Of a stretch of DNA of 64,000 nucleotides, positions 1 to 12,200 are shown piece by piece. Each line of letters starts with the position of its first letter. Within the stretch, counting starts at the first letter, position 1. The stretch spans positions 682,001-746,000 of the forward strand of contig JABYQS010000001.1 in assembly GCA_022592435.1 (NCBI GenBank). Reading direction: 5' to 3'. The stretch is from Cerioporus squamosus. Lineage: Eukaryota; Basidiomycota; Agaricomycetes; Polyporales; Polyporaceae. The notes under the pieces are model-generated. The model made no database searches, was not told where the DNA came from, and saw only the letters and a list, made by a program, of their open reading frames with translations. The position numbers were made by a program, and so were the translations under genes.

Positions 1-1371
1 GAAGGGTTGTGTACGTGCCATAGTAGTAGCAGTCGGTGCCATCCTTGTAGACAACCTCGACGTGCTTCGACCCGTCGACACGGAAGAGATGGCGCACAGG
101 GGTTTGCGACCATGAGCCTTTTCCCGAGCGTTTCGTCGAATCATAGTGCATGCCGGGTGCGAAGACTATCGCGCGATTCAAGTTTTCATGCCACAATACA
201 TCTCTGGACAGTATGGCGACAGAGGTTCTGTACTCTCTGAAGAAGAGTTAGACACGGGCCCAGTGGCTGAATTTGTTACCGATCACCTCTGGATGTCCAT
301 AAACACATGAGGCGGAAGTGAGCGTAGCGAGTACGCAGGAGGGCAACCTGGTACTTTCACAGCGATCGATAGGAACGAAGACGCGCCGTCAGAGGCTTGA
401 TCAGCCTTTCGAGCCTTCTCCTGACATGATCTGAGTTCGCAAGATGCTGGTATCAATGCGAGGTCACATCGACTCACCAGTTCTACCTTCCTGTCCCGCA
501 TCCGACGCGTCGTTGATTCTAGCTCAGCGCGTTCCGTCCTGAGCCGTTGCTCCAACTGAAGTCGAGTCTGGATCAAAGCGATGCACCGTCAGTCACGCCG
601 AGGCTACCACGCGCGATGGAAAGCGACATACCTCGTCGAGTTCAGTCCTTTCTGTCTTCATATCCTTGTACTTATTTTTGTACGAATAAACCTTGTCTGT
701 AAGCTGTTGCAGTACTGCGGCCTGCAAACATCGATGTTAAGTACTGTGTCGTAATCCTGGTCGGCGGGATGTCTCGGAGGAGGCCTTACTTGCTCTTGCT
801 CGCCGCGACCTGTCATCTCTTCGACGCCATGAGTTGTCGTATCGGCAGTCTCTCTATGATGGTAATTGGGCCTCTGAAACTGGCTCAGAACTGTATATCC
901 AATGCTGGTTTAGTTGACCGACCAGCACAATGTCTTCTTTGCTGTCCATGCTTTCCGTCGCCACGCCGAGGCTGAGCCGCATCTCAGCTAGCTCGCTTCG
1001 CAGCCTCTCGTTCTCGTTTCGTAAGGCAGAGCTATCGACCAGCAACCCCTCGCGTTGCCTCTGTGTCTCTTCGGTGAGAACGAGCATTTCCTGACGATGC
1101 GTCCCAAACTCACGTTGGCTAGGAGTTCATCCCGCTCGCGCCGCGCTCTTTGCAGCTTCCTGTAAAGCAATCGTGCCATTTCCTGAGAGAGCTCCGGATC
1201 ATTGGTGACCGATTCCATGGCTATATAGCGATGAGGATGAGAAAGGTCATGATACAGATAAATGGAGGAGTCGACAATGCCATGAGCTGATGCACCCTCT
1301 TCAGGGTCGGAAAGCGGCCAGGTGAGCGACCCTGAGTAGTCTTTGGTGACTGTATCCGACGCGGACTTCAC
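1..1371 (-). CDS. Coiled-coil protein with DUF6697-like C-terminus (partial, runs off left edge)
   Basis: Several minus-strand exons join into a long charged, heptad-like coiled coil. Pieces include one rich in Leu/Arg/Glu around 1250-1140, one with ALRNENERLRSELAEMRL around 1060-970, one with QQLTDKVYSYKNKYKDMKTE around 720-630 and one with LQLEQRLRTERAELES around 560-500. Introns of about 50 bp separate them. The last visible exon (about 200-1) encodes a Phe-Ala-Pro stretch, then an acidic turn and YYYGTYTTL, which resembles the end of the DUF6697 domain that follows coiled coils in many basidiomycete proteins. Function is unknown. The first exon probably starts before or at 1371. A one-base frame break near 1090 (after residues LLANVSLGRIV) separates two coiled-coil frames; a 23-nt intron is a less likely alternative. 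The 3' end lies outside the window. Confidence 0.5.
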
Positions 1372-1480
1372 ACCAGAGAGTTTGAGCAGGCAGTCTGCCC
1401 ATATAAGAGATGGAACAGGTAGATGCTACAATACCAACAGATGCGAAGCGATACAAACGGACGAACGCACGAGCAGTGGA

Positions 1481-3822
1481 TCATGACGACTTTGCTCGAC
1501 GTTTCTTCTCCTTCTCGATGTCCCGCTTCTTCTGCTCGAGTTGTTGTCGCTACAAGATAGAACGAGTGAGTAAAGACAAGGCGAATTAGTACTGACCAGA
1601 CTCACCTCGGCAGACCGCTTCTTCTCGCCATACTTCATGCGCTCGTACAACTTCCGCTGCTTGTTGCTCATCATCATCTTGTTCATGTCTTGCTCCGCCT
1701 CGTCCGCCTTCGGACATCCGCTTTCCGAGCCTTCTTCTGCGCCTTCTTCGTCTCCTTTTCGAAGGTCCCGAAGTCGACACCCGCAGCCTCAGCCGCCAAC
1801 TCCGCCGCACGTAGCGCCGCTGCATCCTCCGCAGCAGCAGCAGCCTTGAGGGCAGCCTTCGCAGGACGCACGACCGGTTCCTCATCCTCGCTGCCTTCAA
1901 CCTCGTCGTCTTCGGCCTCGCCCTCCACGTCCTCTTCGTCCATCTCTTCGTCCTCTTCCCCACCGATGAGGCCCGCGGTCGGGTTGTATGCATCCGCCCG
2001 CTCGCCGAACGGACTCAAGTGCGGAGGAAGAGTCTTCCCCTGCGCATACAGATCCTCTAGAAGGATCTTGCCCGCATTTACGCAGTCGACGACCCACTGT
2101 GGTTGTACGTACTTGCGGCGCCGCCGGCGTTCGCGCTCGGCCTCGCTCTCGTTCGGCTTCTGCACAGCAGGGCGGTCGATGATGACGTGCGTAATCGACT
2201 CGTCGGTTTCATCGAATGGTGAACCGCTGCCTGATGTTGCAGGCCAGCCTATGCGCCCGCCAAATGCACGCACGATAAATTCGAAGATCGGCCGCGACGT
2301 TTCACGTGATAGCCAGAAGGTATAGGGCGCGAACAGCTTGGACGACGTGGACTGGGGCAGCGTGGATAGGGTCTTGAGGGTGGGAAGGGTGGCAGTGGTG
2401 AATGCGGGAGCGGCGGGGGTGTCATCGTCGGGATTATCCTCCGTCGTGTCCTCGACAAACTCTTCGTCGTCATCGTTCGATTGCGCTGTTTCGACGGAGG
2501 ACATTTGAACGTCTGGATCATTCGGGTTGGAGGCAGCGATGCTCTTGATGGTCTGTCGGACGTCCTTGCTTGAAACGCGTTTGCCGTCGACCTCAACGAC
2601 CTTGGAAGTCGTGGCAACAGCCGGCCGAGCGTCCTTCGCTTCTTGCAAGCTGAATGCACCCACACCAGCAGCACCTTCGTCCTTCTTCGAGTCGAGAGGA
2701 GGCGGATAGACGAGACCGGCGTCCGTATACAACTTGAAGAAAACGAATCCGAGCAACGTCTGGTACAGCTCCAAGAACGTGAGCATCACACGGACGTCGA
2801 CGTCTGCAGGAATCTGAGATTGAAGTCAGACTACCGACCCTAGACGAACGAGGAATAAGACATGATACGTACGGTTTGTGTGAATTGGTAGGGTACCAGC
2901 CATGTGACAGTCTGATCAAAGACTTCCGCCTGATAGTAGACACCCTTGATGGACAGGAAGACCTTGCGGAGGGTGTGTGTATGCATGACATACAGTTGCC
3001 ATTCGGCAGCTAGCCTTGCGCAGTTTTCAATCAAAGTCGGGGAGACTTTGGAGTCAGATGGGAGGGATGCGAAGAGGAAGACCATGCAAAGTGCATCATC
3101 AATATCCCGTACGGCGTCGACGAACGTTGGATATCTAATATAGGTCGTCTTGGCATGTCCGCAATATTGATACGCATCGAAAACTCACCTCTCTTTGATG
3201 ATATGATCTAGACGGTACACGGGCTTGTTCTCCTCTAGACTCTTCGCGCTGCTCCATTCGCCTCTCCCAAGAGCCCGGGAGAGTCTCTTCGCAAAGGTTT
3301 TGTGTTCCCGGAGCTTCCTGAGAACGGGCTCATGTGCAAGGTAGGCTATGTCCTTCGCGTAGTAGAAGTTCGTGGGGGCGGATGATCCCTTGTTTGCCTT
3401 TTTCCGGTTACGAGGCTCCCGAGGATATATGCCTGGTAGTGAACGAAGAGTCAGTAGGTTGACGAAAACACATACACTTCACATGAAGCCAGCACGATGA
3501 GCATGGGAATCCTGCCGCCTCTGGCAGCAGAGGTGATGCAAGAAGTCAAGGTCTGCAGGAACCTGCGAAGACGGGCTCTTTCAACAGGTCGCTGCCCTCG
3601 GTCAACAGTACAGTGTCTGATAGCTGCATTCGTCTCTCCTGCATGTCGGTGTATTCCGCCAAGGTCTACAACTAAGCAAAACCCAAACGAGATCCACGCA
3701 CCCTTCAATATACACAGTCTCCGGAAGTCTGCCAGGGAGCATTGCAGTTTCTTCACTGCAGCCGAACGGGTTACGTATGCCTTCGCCGCACCCGCTTGTC
3801 CCTTCTTCCTTAACCGACCCAT
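1481..3822 (-). CDS. NOP7: Pescadillo homologue, PeBoW-complex ribosome biogenesis factor
   Basis: Pescadillo/Nop7 acts in the nucleolus with Erb1 and Ytm1 in 27S pre-rRNA processing and 60S assembly. The start at 3822 gives [19 protein letters not shown], the family N-terminus. Exons read approximately 3822-3702, 3432-3188, 3137-2871, 2816-1606 and 1549-1481, with GT-AG introns. The Pescadillo N domain covers exons 1-3 ([25 protein letters not shown]). The BRCT domain is in exon 4 ([14 protein letters not shown] to [12 protein letters not shown]), followed by a long acidic tract. The C-terminal [19 protein letters not shown] block ends in a basic helix. Intron 1 is long (269 bp) against about 50 for the rest. 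A single missing base near 1713, where GTCCGAAG would read in frame as GTCCCGAAG, separates the acidic region from the conserved C-terminal block. This is probably a sequence error, since the block downstream is intact. It is divergent from SmD2. Confidence 0.95.
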
Positions 3823-4031
3823 TGTTTGAGGATACTCTGCAGACAGTCCTCGGAAGGAATGAGAAACAGAACAGAACTAGAGGCAGAGAGATGGAGAGAG
3901 AAAGCAGGGCGAGGCAATCGGGAAGCGCCCTCCAAACTTTTCGACAGGACGGGCGCTTCGCTGTGGCACGCGCGATCCGTGTTCGACGCGCGCTGCAGAG
4001 TGTGCCTCCTCGCCCTTCCTCATCGTCCACC

Positions 4032-4644
4032 ATGAGGTTCGTTACTCTCTGTCCTTCCCGCTTCATCGTTGCTGATATCATGCTACAGCCAATACGTACA
4101 CGTTCCCAAGTCCGAGCTCGACGAAGCCCAGCTCCGTGCGCTCGAGGAGCACGAGATCAGTCAGGGACCCTTGTCTGTCCTTCAGCAGGCTGTCCGGAAT
4201 CATACGCAAGTCCTCATTTCCCTACGAAACAACAAAAAGCTACTAGCACGCGTCAAAGCATTTGACAGACACAGTAACATGGTACGCTCTCGATGTGTAT
4301 GTTATATTCTGCGGTGGTCTCACATATGCGTTCAACAATAGGTTTTGGAGAACGTGAAGGAGGCATGTTGGATTCGTTGTTCCGATAGATCGGGCTACTC
4401 ATCACGTCTGCAGATGTGGACGGAGATGCCGAAGGGAAAGAACAAGAAACCGGTGAACAAGGATAGATTCATCAGTAAGATGTTCCTCCGGTGAGTCTAC
4501 CCATACGATCTGTCTATTCACTTTCTAAATGACGCCCCCTCGACAACCAGAGGAGACTCCGTCATCCTAGGTGAGACATAGTCCTTTCTTGCTGCACATC
4601 TGAGGAGCTCATGCATTGGGATAGTTCTGCGCAACACGGCATAA
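4032..4644 (+). CDS. SMD2: Small nuclear ribonucleoprotein Sm D2
   Basis: SmD2 is one of seven Sm proteins forming the ring on U1, U2, U4 and U5 snRNA. Six exons (4032-4036, 4089-4281, 4342-4362, 4414-4490, 4551-4570, 4625-4644) give a 111-residue protein, the usual family length. Sm1 motif: [23 protein letters not shown]. Sm2 motif: ISKMFLRGDSVILVLRN, ending RNTA. The [11 protein letters not shown] linker between them is also typical. The first exon codes only for Met plus two bases of the next codon, so the start is hidden from simple ORF calls. The intron at 4363-4413 begins with GC rather than GT (GAG|gcatgt). It is 51 bp long and has no in-frame stop, so retention would add 17 residues between the two Sm motifs. 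The gene shares a 209-bp divergent promoter with NOP7. Confidence 0.95.
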
Positions 4645-4858
4645 GGTTCGCTTCGTGTCGGTCGCCCAAAACGCCAGTCTTACGACGGGGCACTCGTTGC
4701 CAGTGATTCAAGGTCGTTCTGTGTCTGCTATGTATCACGTATTGTACAATGTTCTTTCCGCTCTCGCTTCTTCGGATGCTCTGACTATACAAGATTGTCT
4801 TGAAGGGAAGTCTGAAAGCGTCATGTGCTGCAGCAGAACGTCAGAGCAACATATCGCG

Positions 4859-7800
4859 TCAATGCATGATATACTCGTACCGTCTGGCAAGCGTGCGTTC
4901 CTGCTCTATGTCCTTGATTCCGTCGAAGATGCTGCTGAGCGCAATATACGCGAAACTGCGTGCCCCGAAGGTGTCGCCCTCGACGTATGCGAGGCGATAC
5001 GCAGTCCAAGCGCGCTGCAGTCCGGCCTCGTGTGATGTATCTTCATTCCCATGGATCTCGTCCTTGACACTATCAACCAGTGTCATGGTTTGCTCTCTCA
5101 TCTGTGACATGAGGTCCTTCCTCTTCCTTCGTTGGGAGCACTTCGCTACGATGGTCCCGACCTGCAGCGTCATGAGGTGAGATTGAGAACATGCCTCCGC
5201 AAGTAGCCACCATCAGTACGCACCACCGCTTCTTCTTCAGTCAGCATGACAGAGCGAGAAGGAGATAGGATGAAATCAGAGCAGATGGAACGAAGCCGGG
5301 GACAGTAAGCGTTGTATAGTTCCCAGATCGCCGTGATGGTGTCGTCGTCGTGATCTTTGTGCACGTCGATGAATTCCGAGACCCGCTTTCTGACAGCTGA
5401 CATGACCTCCCCTTCTTCGTCATCTCCTGCCCCATAGAACTGCTCCAGAACGTGACCAAGCTGCTCGTCCTCGGTCGCGTTATCCAGCCGCCGACGCTGT
5501 TTCCGGGCGACGCGTTGTACCTCTCCGAGCGCAGGCAAGTCTACGGCTCGGAACAACTTCCCAATTGCTCGTGTACTCTCGTAGTATGCGTCCTCCTCCC
5601 TGGTCACGGTCTCGGGGGCAGCCCAATCAGGCTTGCGTGGGTATTTGAGTCTCGGTATCTTCTGTATAGGGACGGGCTGCCCGCTTTTCGGGTAGTCAAC
5701 AGCATTGCTGTGCAGCTCAGCCAATGTCAGGCAATCTTCGTCGAATATTGAGGCAGGGCTTTGGTCGGCGATAATCAGCCAGTTGGTCGCGATGATGCCG
5801 AGAGTCTGCGGAAGACGTTGAGCTAGATGTGTGGCTCTGAGTTTGACTCTGGACTTACGTCGCTGCTAATGTAGTCCGCGACAAATTCAGCCACGTCATG
5901 CATCGTGCTCTCTCGGTTGAGGAGCTTCCGGACTGCAGGGGCGTAGGATGCCGGAGGACATCTTCCGCCATGGTACGTAGGCAAGAGGTCGTGTCTCGTG
6001 GTCACGTTGTACTTGTCACCATCGAGGTCCCCGCCACCCAAGCAGGAGGGTAGGGAGCGCTCGCCTATAACATGTAAAAGTGCTCAGACTGATCCACTCT
6101 GTTCACAGTGATGCGCAACGGACCTTTGATCGGGAAGATTACCGTGTTTCTCGGGGGGTCCTGTGCGAAGGGAGAACCCGCAGGTGGTCTTCCGACGGCT
6201 TGTACTACCTGGACATCTCCTGGATGGATGGTGGGCGAGCGCGAGACGAGGATAGGGCCCTCCAGATAGATGAGACCTGCCTCATCGGGCGCGTCTACGC
6301 ATACGAGAACCTCATCCTCCTCCAGCCAGCCATAATTATCCGCGATACCAACCAGGGTCCAACTGTGGATACCGGGCACGGGGATTCTGGCATGATGCTT
6401 CAGCTCCCGTAGTACGTGGTTGATCGCGAAATCCATCATCTGCCTCCAGAACACATCCCCGTTTAACGGGCCCAGCCCAAGCTTGTGCAGGCCGAGCAGC
6501 GCTGACGAAAGGCGGAAAGATCCGCCAAGACCGTGCCTGTCGAGGAGATGCGCAGACCACTCGAGGAATTCGATCGACCGCCTTGCAGCGTCAACGGCCT
6601 CATCCTGGAGCGACTTGAACACCTCGTAGGGCACGCCGAGACCCTCTAACAGCATGATCAAAGGGCGGTTGAGGACATATGGACCAGGCTTGTGAAAGGC
6701 CTCCGCGATCTCGATGGTCGAAGAGCCGGTACTCTCGAACTTAATCATCGAGGGTCGAGGACGATGGTTCGACCGGTCAGCCTGTGGTCCACGCTTACGA
6801 CACCTTTGCTTCCTCGGAAGCGGATCTGGTACGCTCGCGGATACGTCCTGTCTTTGCGTCCTTTCGTCCGTCGCTCTGCAGCGTTTGCCAGATCTCCCTG
6901 GCTAGCTGAGGGGAGATCTTTCCGACGCCATCCGTGAAGGCGTGCCCAGATTCATCGAAGAGGTCTTGTTCAGATTGGATGTCCTCGACATCCACGGTGG
7001 TCGAAGCTTCGGTAGCCGTGAAGGCTTGCGATATCCGCGCAGCATACCGAGCAGGACAGAAAGTGAGCTGGGGGTCAAAGGAGAGGTTGCGAAAGTTCCC
7101 CAGGCTCGCGATGATCGACGCGGCGGTGACATCAGTGGTAGTGCCATCCTCCTCGACGTGCTGGAACGGCCGGACGAACCATACGGCATGTTCCTTTAAT
7201 GCAGACTGGGAGTATGCGAGGAAGCAGAAGTGAGCTCCAGCGACCGTGAGTCCATCGAACAAGATCCGCTTCACCCTGCGCTCGACGAACTTGCGCAAGT
7301 CCACTTCGCGGTCGAAGCGAAGCTGAAGACGGTTCTCATCTTCGAAATTGACCCGAAGGAACGCGTCCTGGTTACGGTAGTACTTCCGCATGACGCGGTT
7401 GGAACGCTCGGGATACGGACCCTCGAGTCTCAGGCCAGGTCGTGGGCGTGACCACGACGTGTAGGCAGTTGAAGGGGGCGTCTGGATCCGAAGGAGTGTC
7501 CACCGGCGTGTAGCTAAACGATTCCCGAACCTGTCGGAAGAGAGTCACCATCGGTTCTCCTGACGCGAGGACACTCTCAAATCCCTCCAACGCCCCTTCT
7601 TGTCCATACCTGAAGAAATGAGCCGCCCAAGAGTTGAACTCTCGTAGCAGAGCAACGGTGTAATCCAGCCCTCGCTCCCGAAGAACTCCGTCTATGGGAT
7701 CCCGGAGCGTTAAGAGCTCGGCCATATTGAGGTACCAGGACCTGAGGAGTGCCTCCACCCGGAATGCGACGAGCCATGGTAAGCATTGAATCCAAAAGTC

Positions 7801-8805
7801 ATACTGGTCGCTCCTGGACGGGGAGAAAAGTTGCCTGGTCTCGATGGGAAAGGAGAAGTCGACGTCAACAGGACAGTGGGCATCGCGTGCAAACTCGCGG
7901 AAATTCCGGAGATCATCGGGCGACTCGCACACCAAGCGGATGGAAAGGGAGGTATATGGTGCATATGGACCGTGATCGTCGTCGAAAGAAGACCACCGCT
8001 GACGTTGGGGGGAGTTGACCAGCTCTGCAAACAGCGCTTCGGATTCTGTCTCGAAAGCAGGGGGGTACTGTAGAGAAAAGAAGATAATGGGGCAGTTGGT
8101 GGCACGATGGATGGTGGCGGACACCCAGTATATTTGATTCACGCGAATGACGACGTGAGAGGTGTCCCGTGCTAAGCTGTTGATCGTCCGGAAGATGTTC
8201 CCGAAGTCGAAGAGTGAACCGAAAGGACTGGTACTGTCACCGGACGAGCCGAAGGTCGACGCAGGTTCATCGGACTCCCTTGATCTAGCCTGTATGCGGA
8301 ACTCTCTCCGGTTTCGATCGTAGATCAGAGTAGCGTCGCACTTCTTCTCCCATTCGATGGAGTAGACACCATCACGGCACTCGCAACCAAACTGTATCGC
8401 CGAGGCATGGACTTCGAGGGCTTGCAGTTCCTCGGCCCTGTGATCTCGCGCGACGGCCTCCCTAGGGTCCTGGAACGGGGTGCTCCGTACTCGCTCCACC
8501 AACTCCGCTCGTGCAGATTTATTGCTCTGCATGAATTTGACAGAGGTAGCACCGATGATCATGCGCCGGTTGGGGAAGGGTTCACCGTATAATTGGAGGA
8601 AACGGCGGCCGAGTTCGACGGTCGGCAGCGTCAATGCGCCAGCACGGAAAGAGTACTTCTTCCTGTGCTGGAAAAGGTGAACGTCGAAGTTGAATATCGG
8701 CTCATCGGGGTTCCTGATCGGGGGTGCGTGCAGAACATTCGCTAACTCGAGCTCGAGCTTGCTATTGCTGATGGAGGTAGGGAGATTCTGTATGAAAATC
8801 TCCAT
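4859..8805 (-). CDS. RNA-dependent RNA polymerase, RNAi type, copy 1 (frame-broken)
   Basis: Cellular RdRPs of the QDE-1/RDR family copy single-stranded RNA into dsRNA for Dicer in quelling and related silencing. The active-site signature CLGGGDLDGD lies at about 6044-6015 (DLDGD codons at 6029-6015), between introns matching those of copy 2. The C-terminal part (YPKSGQPVPI, YYESTRAIGKLFRA) is also conserved. The start at 8805 begins MEIFIQNLPTSISNS, aligned with the start of copy 2. Compared with copy 2 the frame breaks three times: near 7432 (net four extra bases, so +1), near 6875 (one base missing) and near 6755 (one base missing, CTCGACCC for expected CTCCGACCC). The intervening frames still match copy 2, e.g. 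RTYPRAYQIRF. It is either a young pseudogene or an assembly-error victim; homopolymer slips elsewhere in the window favour error for at least one. The stop at 4859 follows LARRYEYIMH. It is tail-to-tail with SMD2. Confidence 0.88.
6015..6029 (-). other. RdRP catalytic DxDGD motif, copy 1
   Basis: These codons read Asp-Leu-Asp-Gly-Asp, the metal-binding loop of two-barrel cellular RNA polymerases. All three aspartates are kept, so the catalytic centre shows no decay despite the frame breaks upstream. Confidence 0.9.
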
Positions 8806-9208
8806 GGGTCAAGGACGAGGGAAGTGGAAGGGAGAGTTTGGGGGCGGATGTAAGGTAGCTTTTAAGTCATTGAAGGCCCTTCGAACCCATGCTGCAGCAC
8901 TCTGCAGCACACCGTGAGATGAAGATATCAGCTGGACTGTTGGGTCATACTGATTCGCTCCTTGTGTCCGACGATAGCTGTGCGCACATGTGTGTCTGAG
9001 GATCGTCTGCGCTGCGAATGGTCAGTTGCTCACTTGCCTTCCCTGCACCTACCGCAGCACCTTGACGCTGACGAAGTCCTATGACGGATGCATGAACACA
9101 ACCGGTAGACAAGACATCATTCACGAGCGAGCAACCGCTAGAATGCTGCGAAGGGGAAGATGACTTACACAGACGGAGTACCGCGGACATCCCACTCGAT
9201 GACCAACA
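8806..9208. other. Spacer between the two RdRP genes
   Basis: About 400 bp between the likely end of RdRP copy 2 and the start of copy 1. No coding signal was seen on either strand. It should hold the copy 1 promoter; no TATA box was identified with confidence. Confidence 0.5.
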
Positions 9209-12200
9209 TCAGGTCGCATACTTGAACGATGAGAAGGTCACGCCACTTGGCAGGTTTCCTACATGTCTCTGTTGTGATGATCCTGGTGAAGACTGCTTAT
9301 TTATATTATTGTCGAGATCGAACTGTGTTTGACCACTGTATGGCTGTACTATCCACTGTGACGAAATCAGCGGTGTTCTAAGATCCGCAGGAGAACGACA
9401 GACGTACCGTCGAGATACCGTACGTTCCTCTTCCTCGATCCCCTTGATTCCATCGAATATACTTGCGAGAGCTATCCAAGCAAAACTTCGCGCCCCGAAG
9501 ATGTCCCCCTCCATAATTGCCAACCTATATGCAATCCAAGCTCTCCGAAGGGACTCGTCGGAGGGGACGCTGTCGTCTCCAGCGATCTCTCCCATGACGT
9601 TGCCAACGAGGGTAGCTGTCTTCTCCCTCATTTGCGACATGAGATCCTTCCGTTTGCGAGGCTGAGAGCACTTCGCGACAATGGTTCCAATCTAAAGCCT
9701 GCTGTTAGTCGGCAGGAAAATGAGAGCACCGGGGTACATACTACAGCCTCCTCCTCCGTGAGCATCGCGGATCGTGAGTGCGAGAGCGTGTGATCCGCGC
9801 ATATCGCCCGAAGTTCAGATACATATGTGTTGTAGAGTCCCCAGAGATTGGTGATAGTCGCGTTGTCGTAGTCATCAGTGTGGATGAACTCCGCGACACG
9901 ATCTCGCACAGAGCCCGCTACCTCATCATCTGCCTCCTCGTCATCAGCATACATCTGGTCGAGAACATCGGCCAGTTGTCCTGCTTGATCAGTGCCTGGC
10001 ATATGTCGACGTTGGAAACGTGCGGCGCGCTCGACCACTTGGACCGCGGGCAGGTCGATCGCGCGGAAGAGTTTGCCGATCGCTCTGTCGCTCTCATAGT
10101 ATGAGGGATTCTGTCTGTTGATTGTCTCCGGCGCATTCCAATCAGGCTTCACTTTGGAGTGCTGCCTGGGAATGAGCTCGAGAGGGACCGGCTGTCCACT
10201 CTTGGGATAGTCAACTGCGTCGCTGTGCAAAGCAGCGAGCTTGATGCAATCGGGGTCGAAGATGCCCAAAGGGCTTTGATCCGCGATTATAAGCCACGTC
10301 GTCGCAATGATACCCAGAGTCTGTGACGCGTCAACTCAAGTTCGATTGCCAACAAGGGTCACTCACGTCGCTGCTTATGTATTCGGCTACAAACTCCGCA
10401 ACATCTTCCATGGTGCTTTCGTGGTCTACGAACTTCTTCGGGGCTGGCTCGTAGTCAGCCGGATAGAACGTCTTCTCAGGAAGGAGTCCGGGTCTTGTGG
10501 TGATGTTGTAGACATCACCGTCAAGGTCACCACCTCCCAAGCAGGAAGGCAAGGGTCGTTCGCCTAGAATGGTGCAAGAGAATCATTCAGTCTCGATCTC
10601 ATTGTGTGCAGTAACGAACCTTTGGTGGAGAACACAATCGTGTTCCGTAACGATTCCCGTGCAAATGGTGAACCAGCGGGCGGCTTTCCAATAGCATGGA
10701 CGATCTGGACGTCGCCTGGATGTATGGTAGGTGAGCGCGACACCAAGGTCTGGCCCTCCAGATAGATGAGCCCAGCCTCGTTTGGTGAGTCCACACATAC
10801 GAAGACCTCGCCTTCTCCGAGATATCCGTGCACGTCCGCGACCCCGACCAGCGTCCAGCTATCCAGTCCAGGAACAGGTATTCTCGCTCGATGCTTGAGC
10901 TCTCGGAGCACGTGGTTAACTGCAAACGCCATCATCTGGCGCCAGAAGATGTCGTATTTCAAAGGGTCGAGTCCAAGCTTGTGAAGGCCTATCATTGCGG
11001 ACGTTAGGCGGAAGGATGTTCCAAGACCATGAGTCTCCAGAAGGCGGGCAGACCACTCGAGAGACTCGATGGATCGTTTCGCATCGCGGACAGCATTCTT
11101 TTGGAGCTCCTCGAACACCTCACAGCGTACACCTAGACCCTCCAACAGCATAATCAGGGGTCGATTGAGGTAGTATGCGCCCGGTTTGTCGAAAGCGCGA
11201 GCGATGTCGATTGTGAGGGATTGTGGTGCTTCGAACTTGATCATGGAGGGACGGAGAAGAACAGCTCTGCCGGAAAGCGTGTAGTCGACACTCAGCATTC
11301 CCTTCGAGCCCTGGAAGCGAATCTGGTATGCGCGGGGATAGGTCCTATCATGCCTTCCTCGACGACGTTTCTGCCGCAGCGCTTTCCAAATCTCCTGTGC
11401 CAGCTGAGGCGAGATGCTCCCGACTCCGTCCGTGAACACGTACTTCCCATCGGCATCCTTGATGTCACGAGCCTCCATGATCTGGCCAACTTCCATGGAT
11501 ATCGACGCATCTGTGGCCGTGAACGCCTGGGATATTCGTGCAGCGTACCGCGCAGGGCAGTATATCAGGAGAGGGTCGTAGGAAAGGTTTCGGAAGTTAC
11601 CCAGGCTCGCGATGATAGATCCGGAATCGACGATATGGGTGTTGCCGGTGGCATCGACGTGGCGGAAGGGTTTGACGAACCACACTGCGTGTTCCTTCAG
11701 CGCTGACTGCGAGTACGCAAGGAAACTGAAGTGGGCTCCAGCGATGGTGATGCCGTCAAGAAGGATGCGTTTCACCCTGCGATTGATGAAACTTCGGCCG
11801 TCGAGGTCACGGTCAAACCGAAATTGCAAGCGATTCTCGTCTTGGAAGCTAACTCGCAGGAAGCAATCTTGGTTGCGGTAGTAGGTTCGCATGACACGGC
11901 TGGATCGTTCTGGATAGGGTCCTTCGAGAATCATGGTCGAGGGGGAGACAACAAGATGGAGACAATGGAAGGGCGCGGTGGTATCTCCCATGGTCAGGGA
12001 TGTGTCCAGCGGCTTGTAAACGAACCGCGCCAACACCTGCGAGAAAAGCTCCGACACGGTGTGTGCCGTATACTTTGGCTGATTCTGCGCAGCGTTCGAG
12101 GGTAACACCTCCGGGCCATACCAAAATAAGGCCTTTGCTTGGGCGGCGAAGTCCCGCAATAAAGCTGCGGTGTAGTCCCGTTTGTGTTGACGCAACACAC

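Noticed and set aside
1683..2325. Long plus-strand frames rich in Ser/Ala opposite NOP7
   Set aside because: They mirror the acidic and Ala-rich tract of NOP7 on the minus strand and have no independent support.
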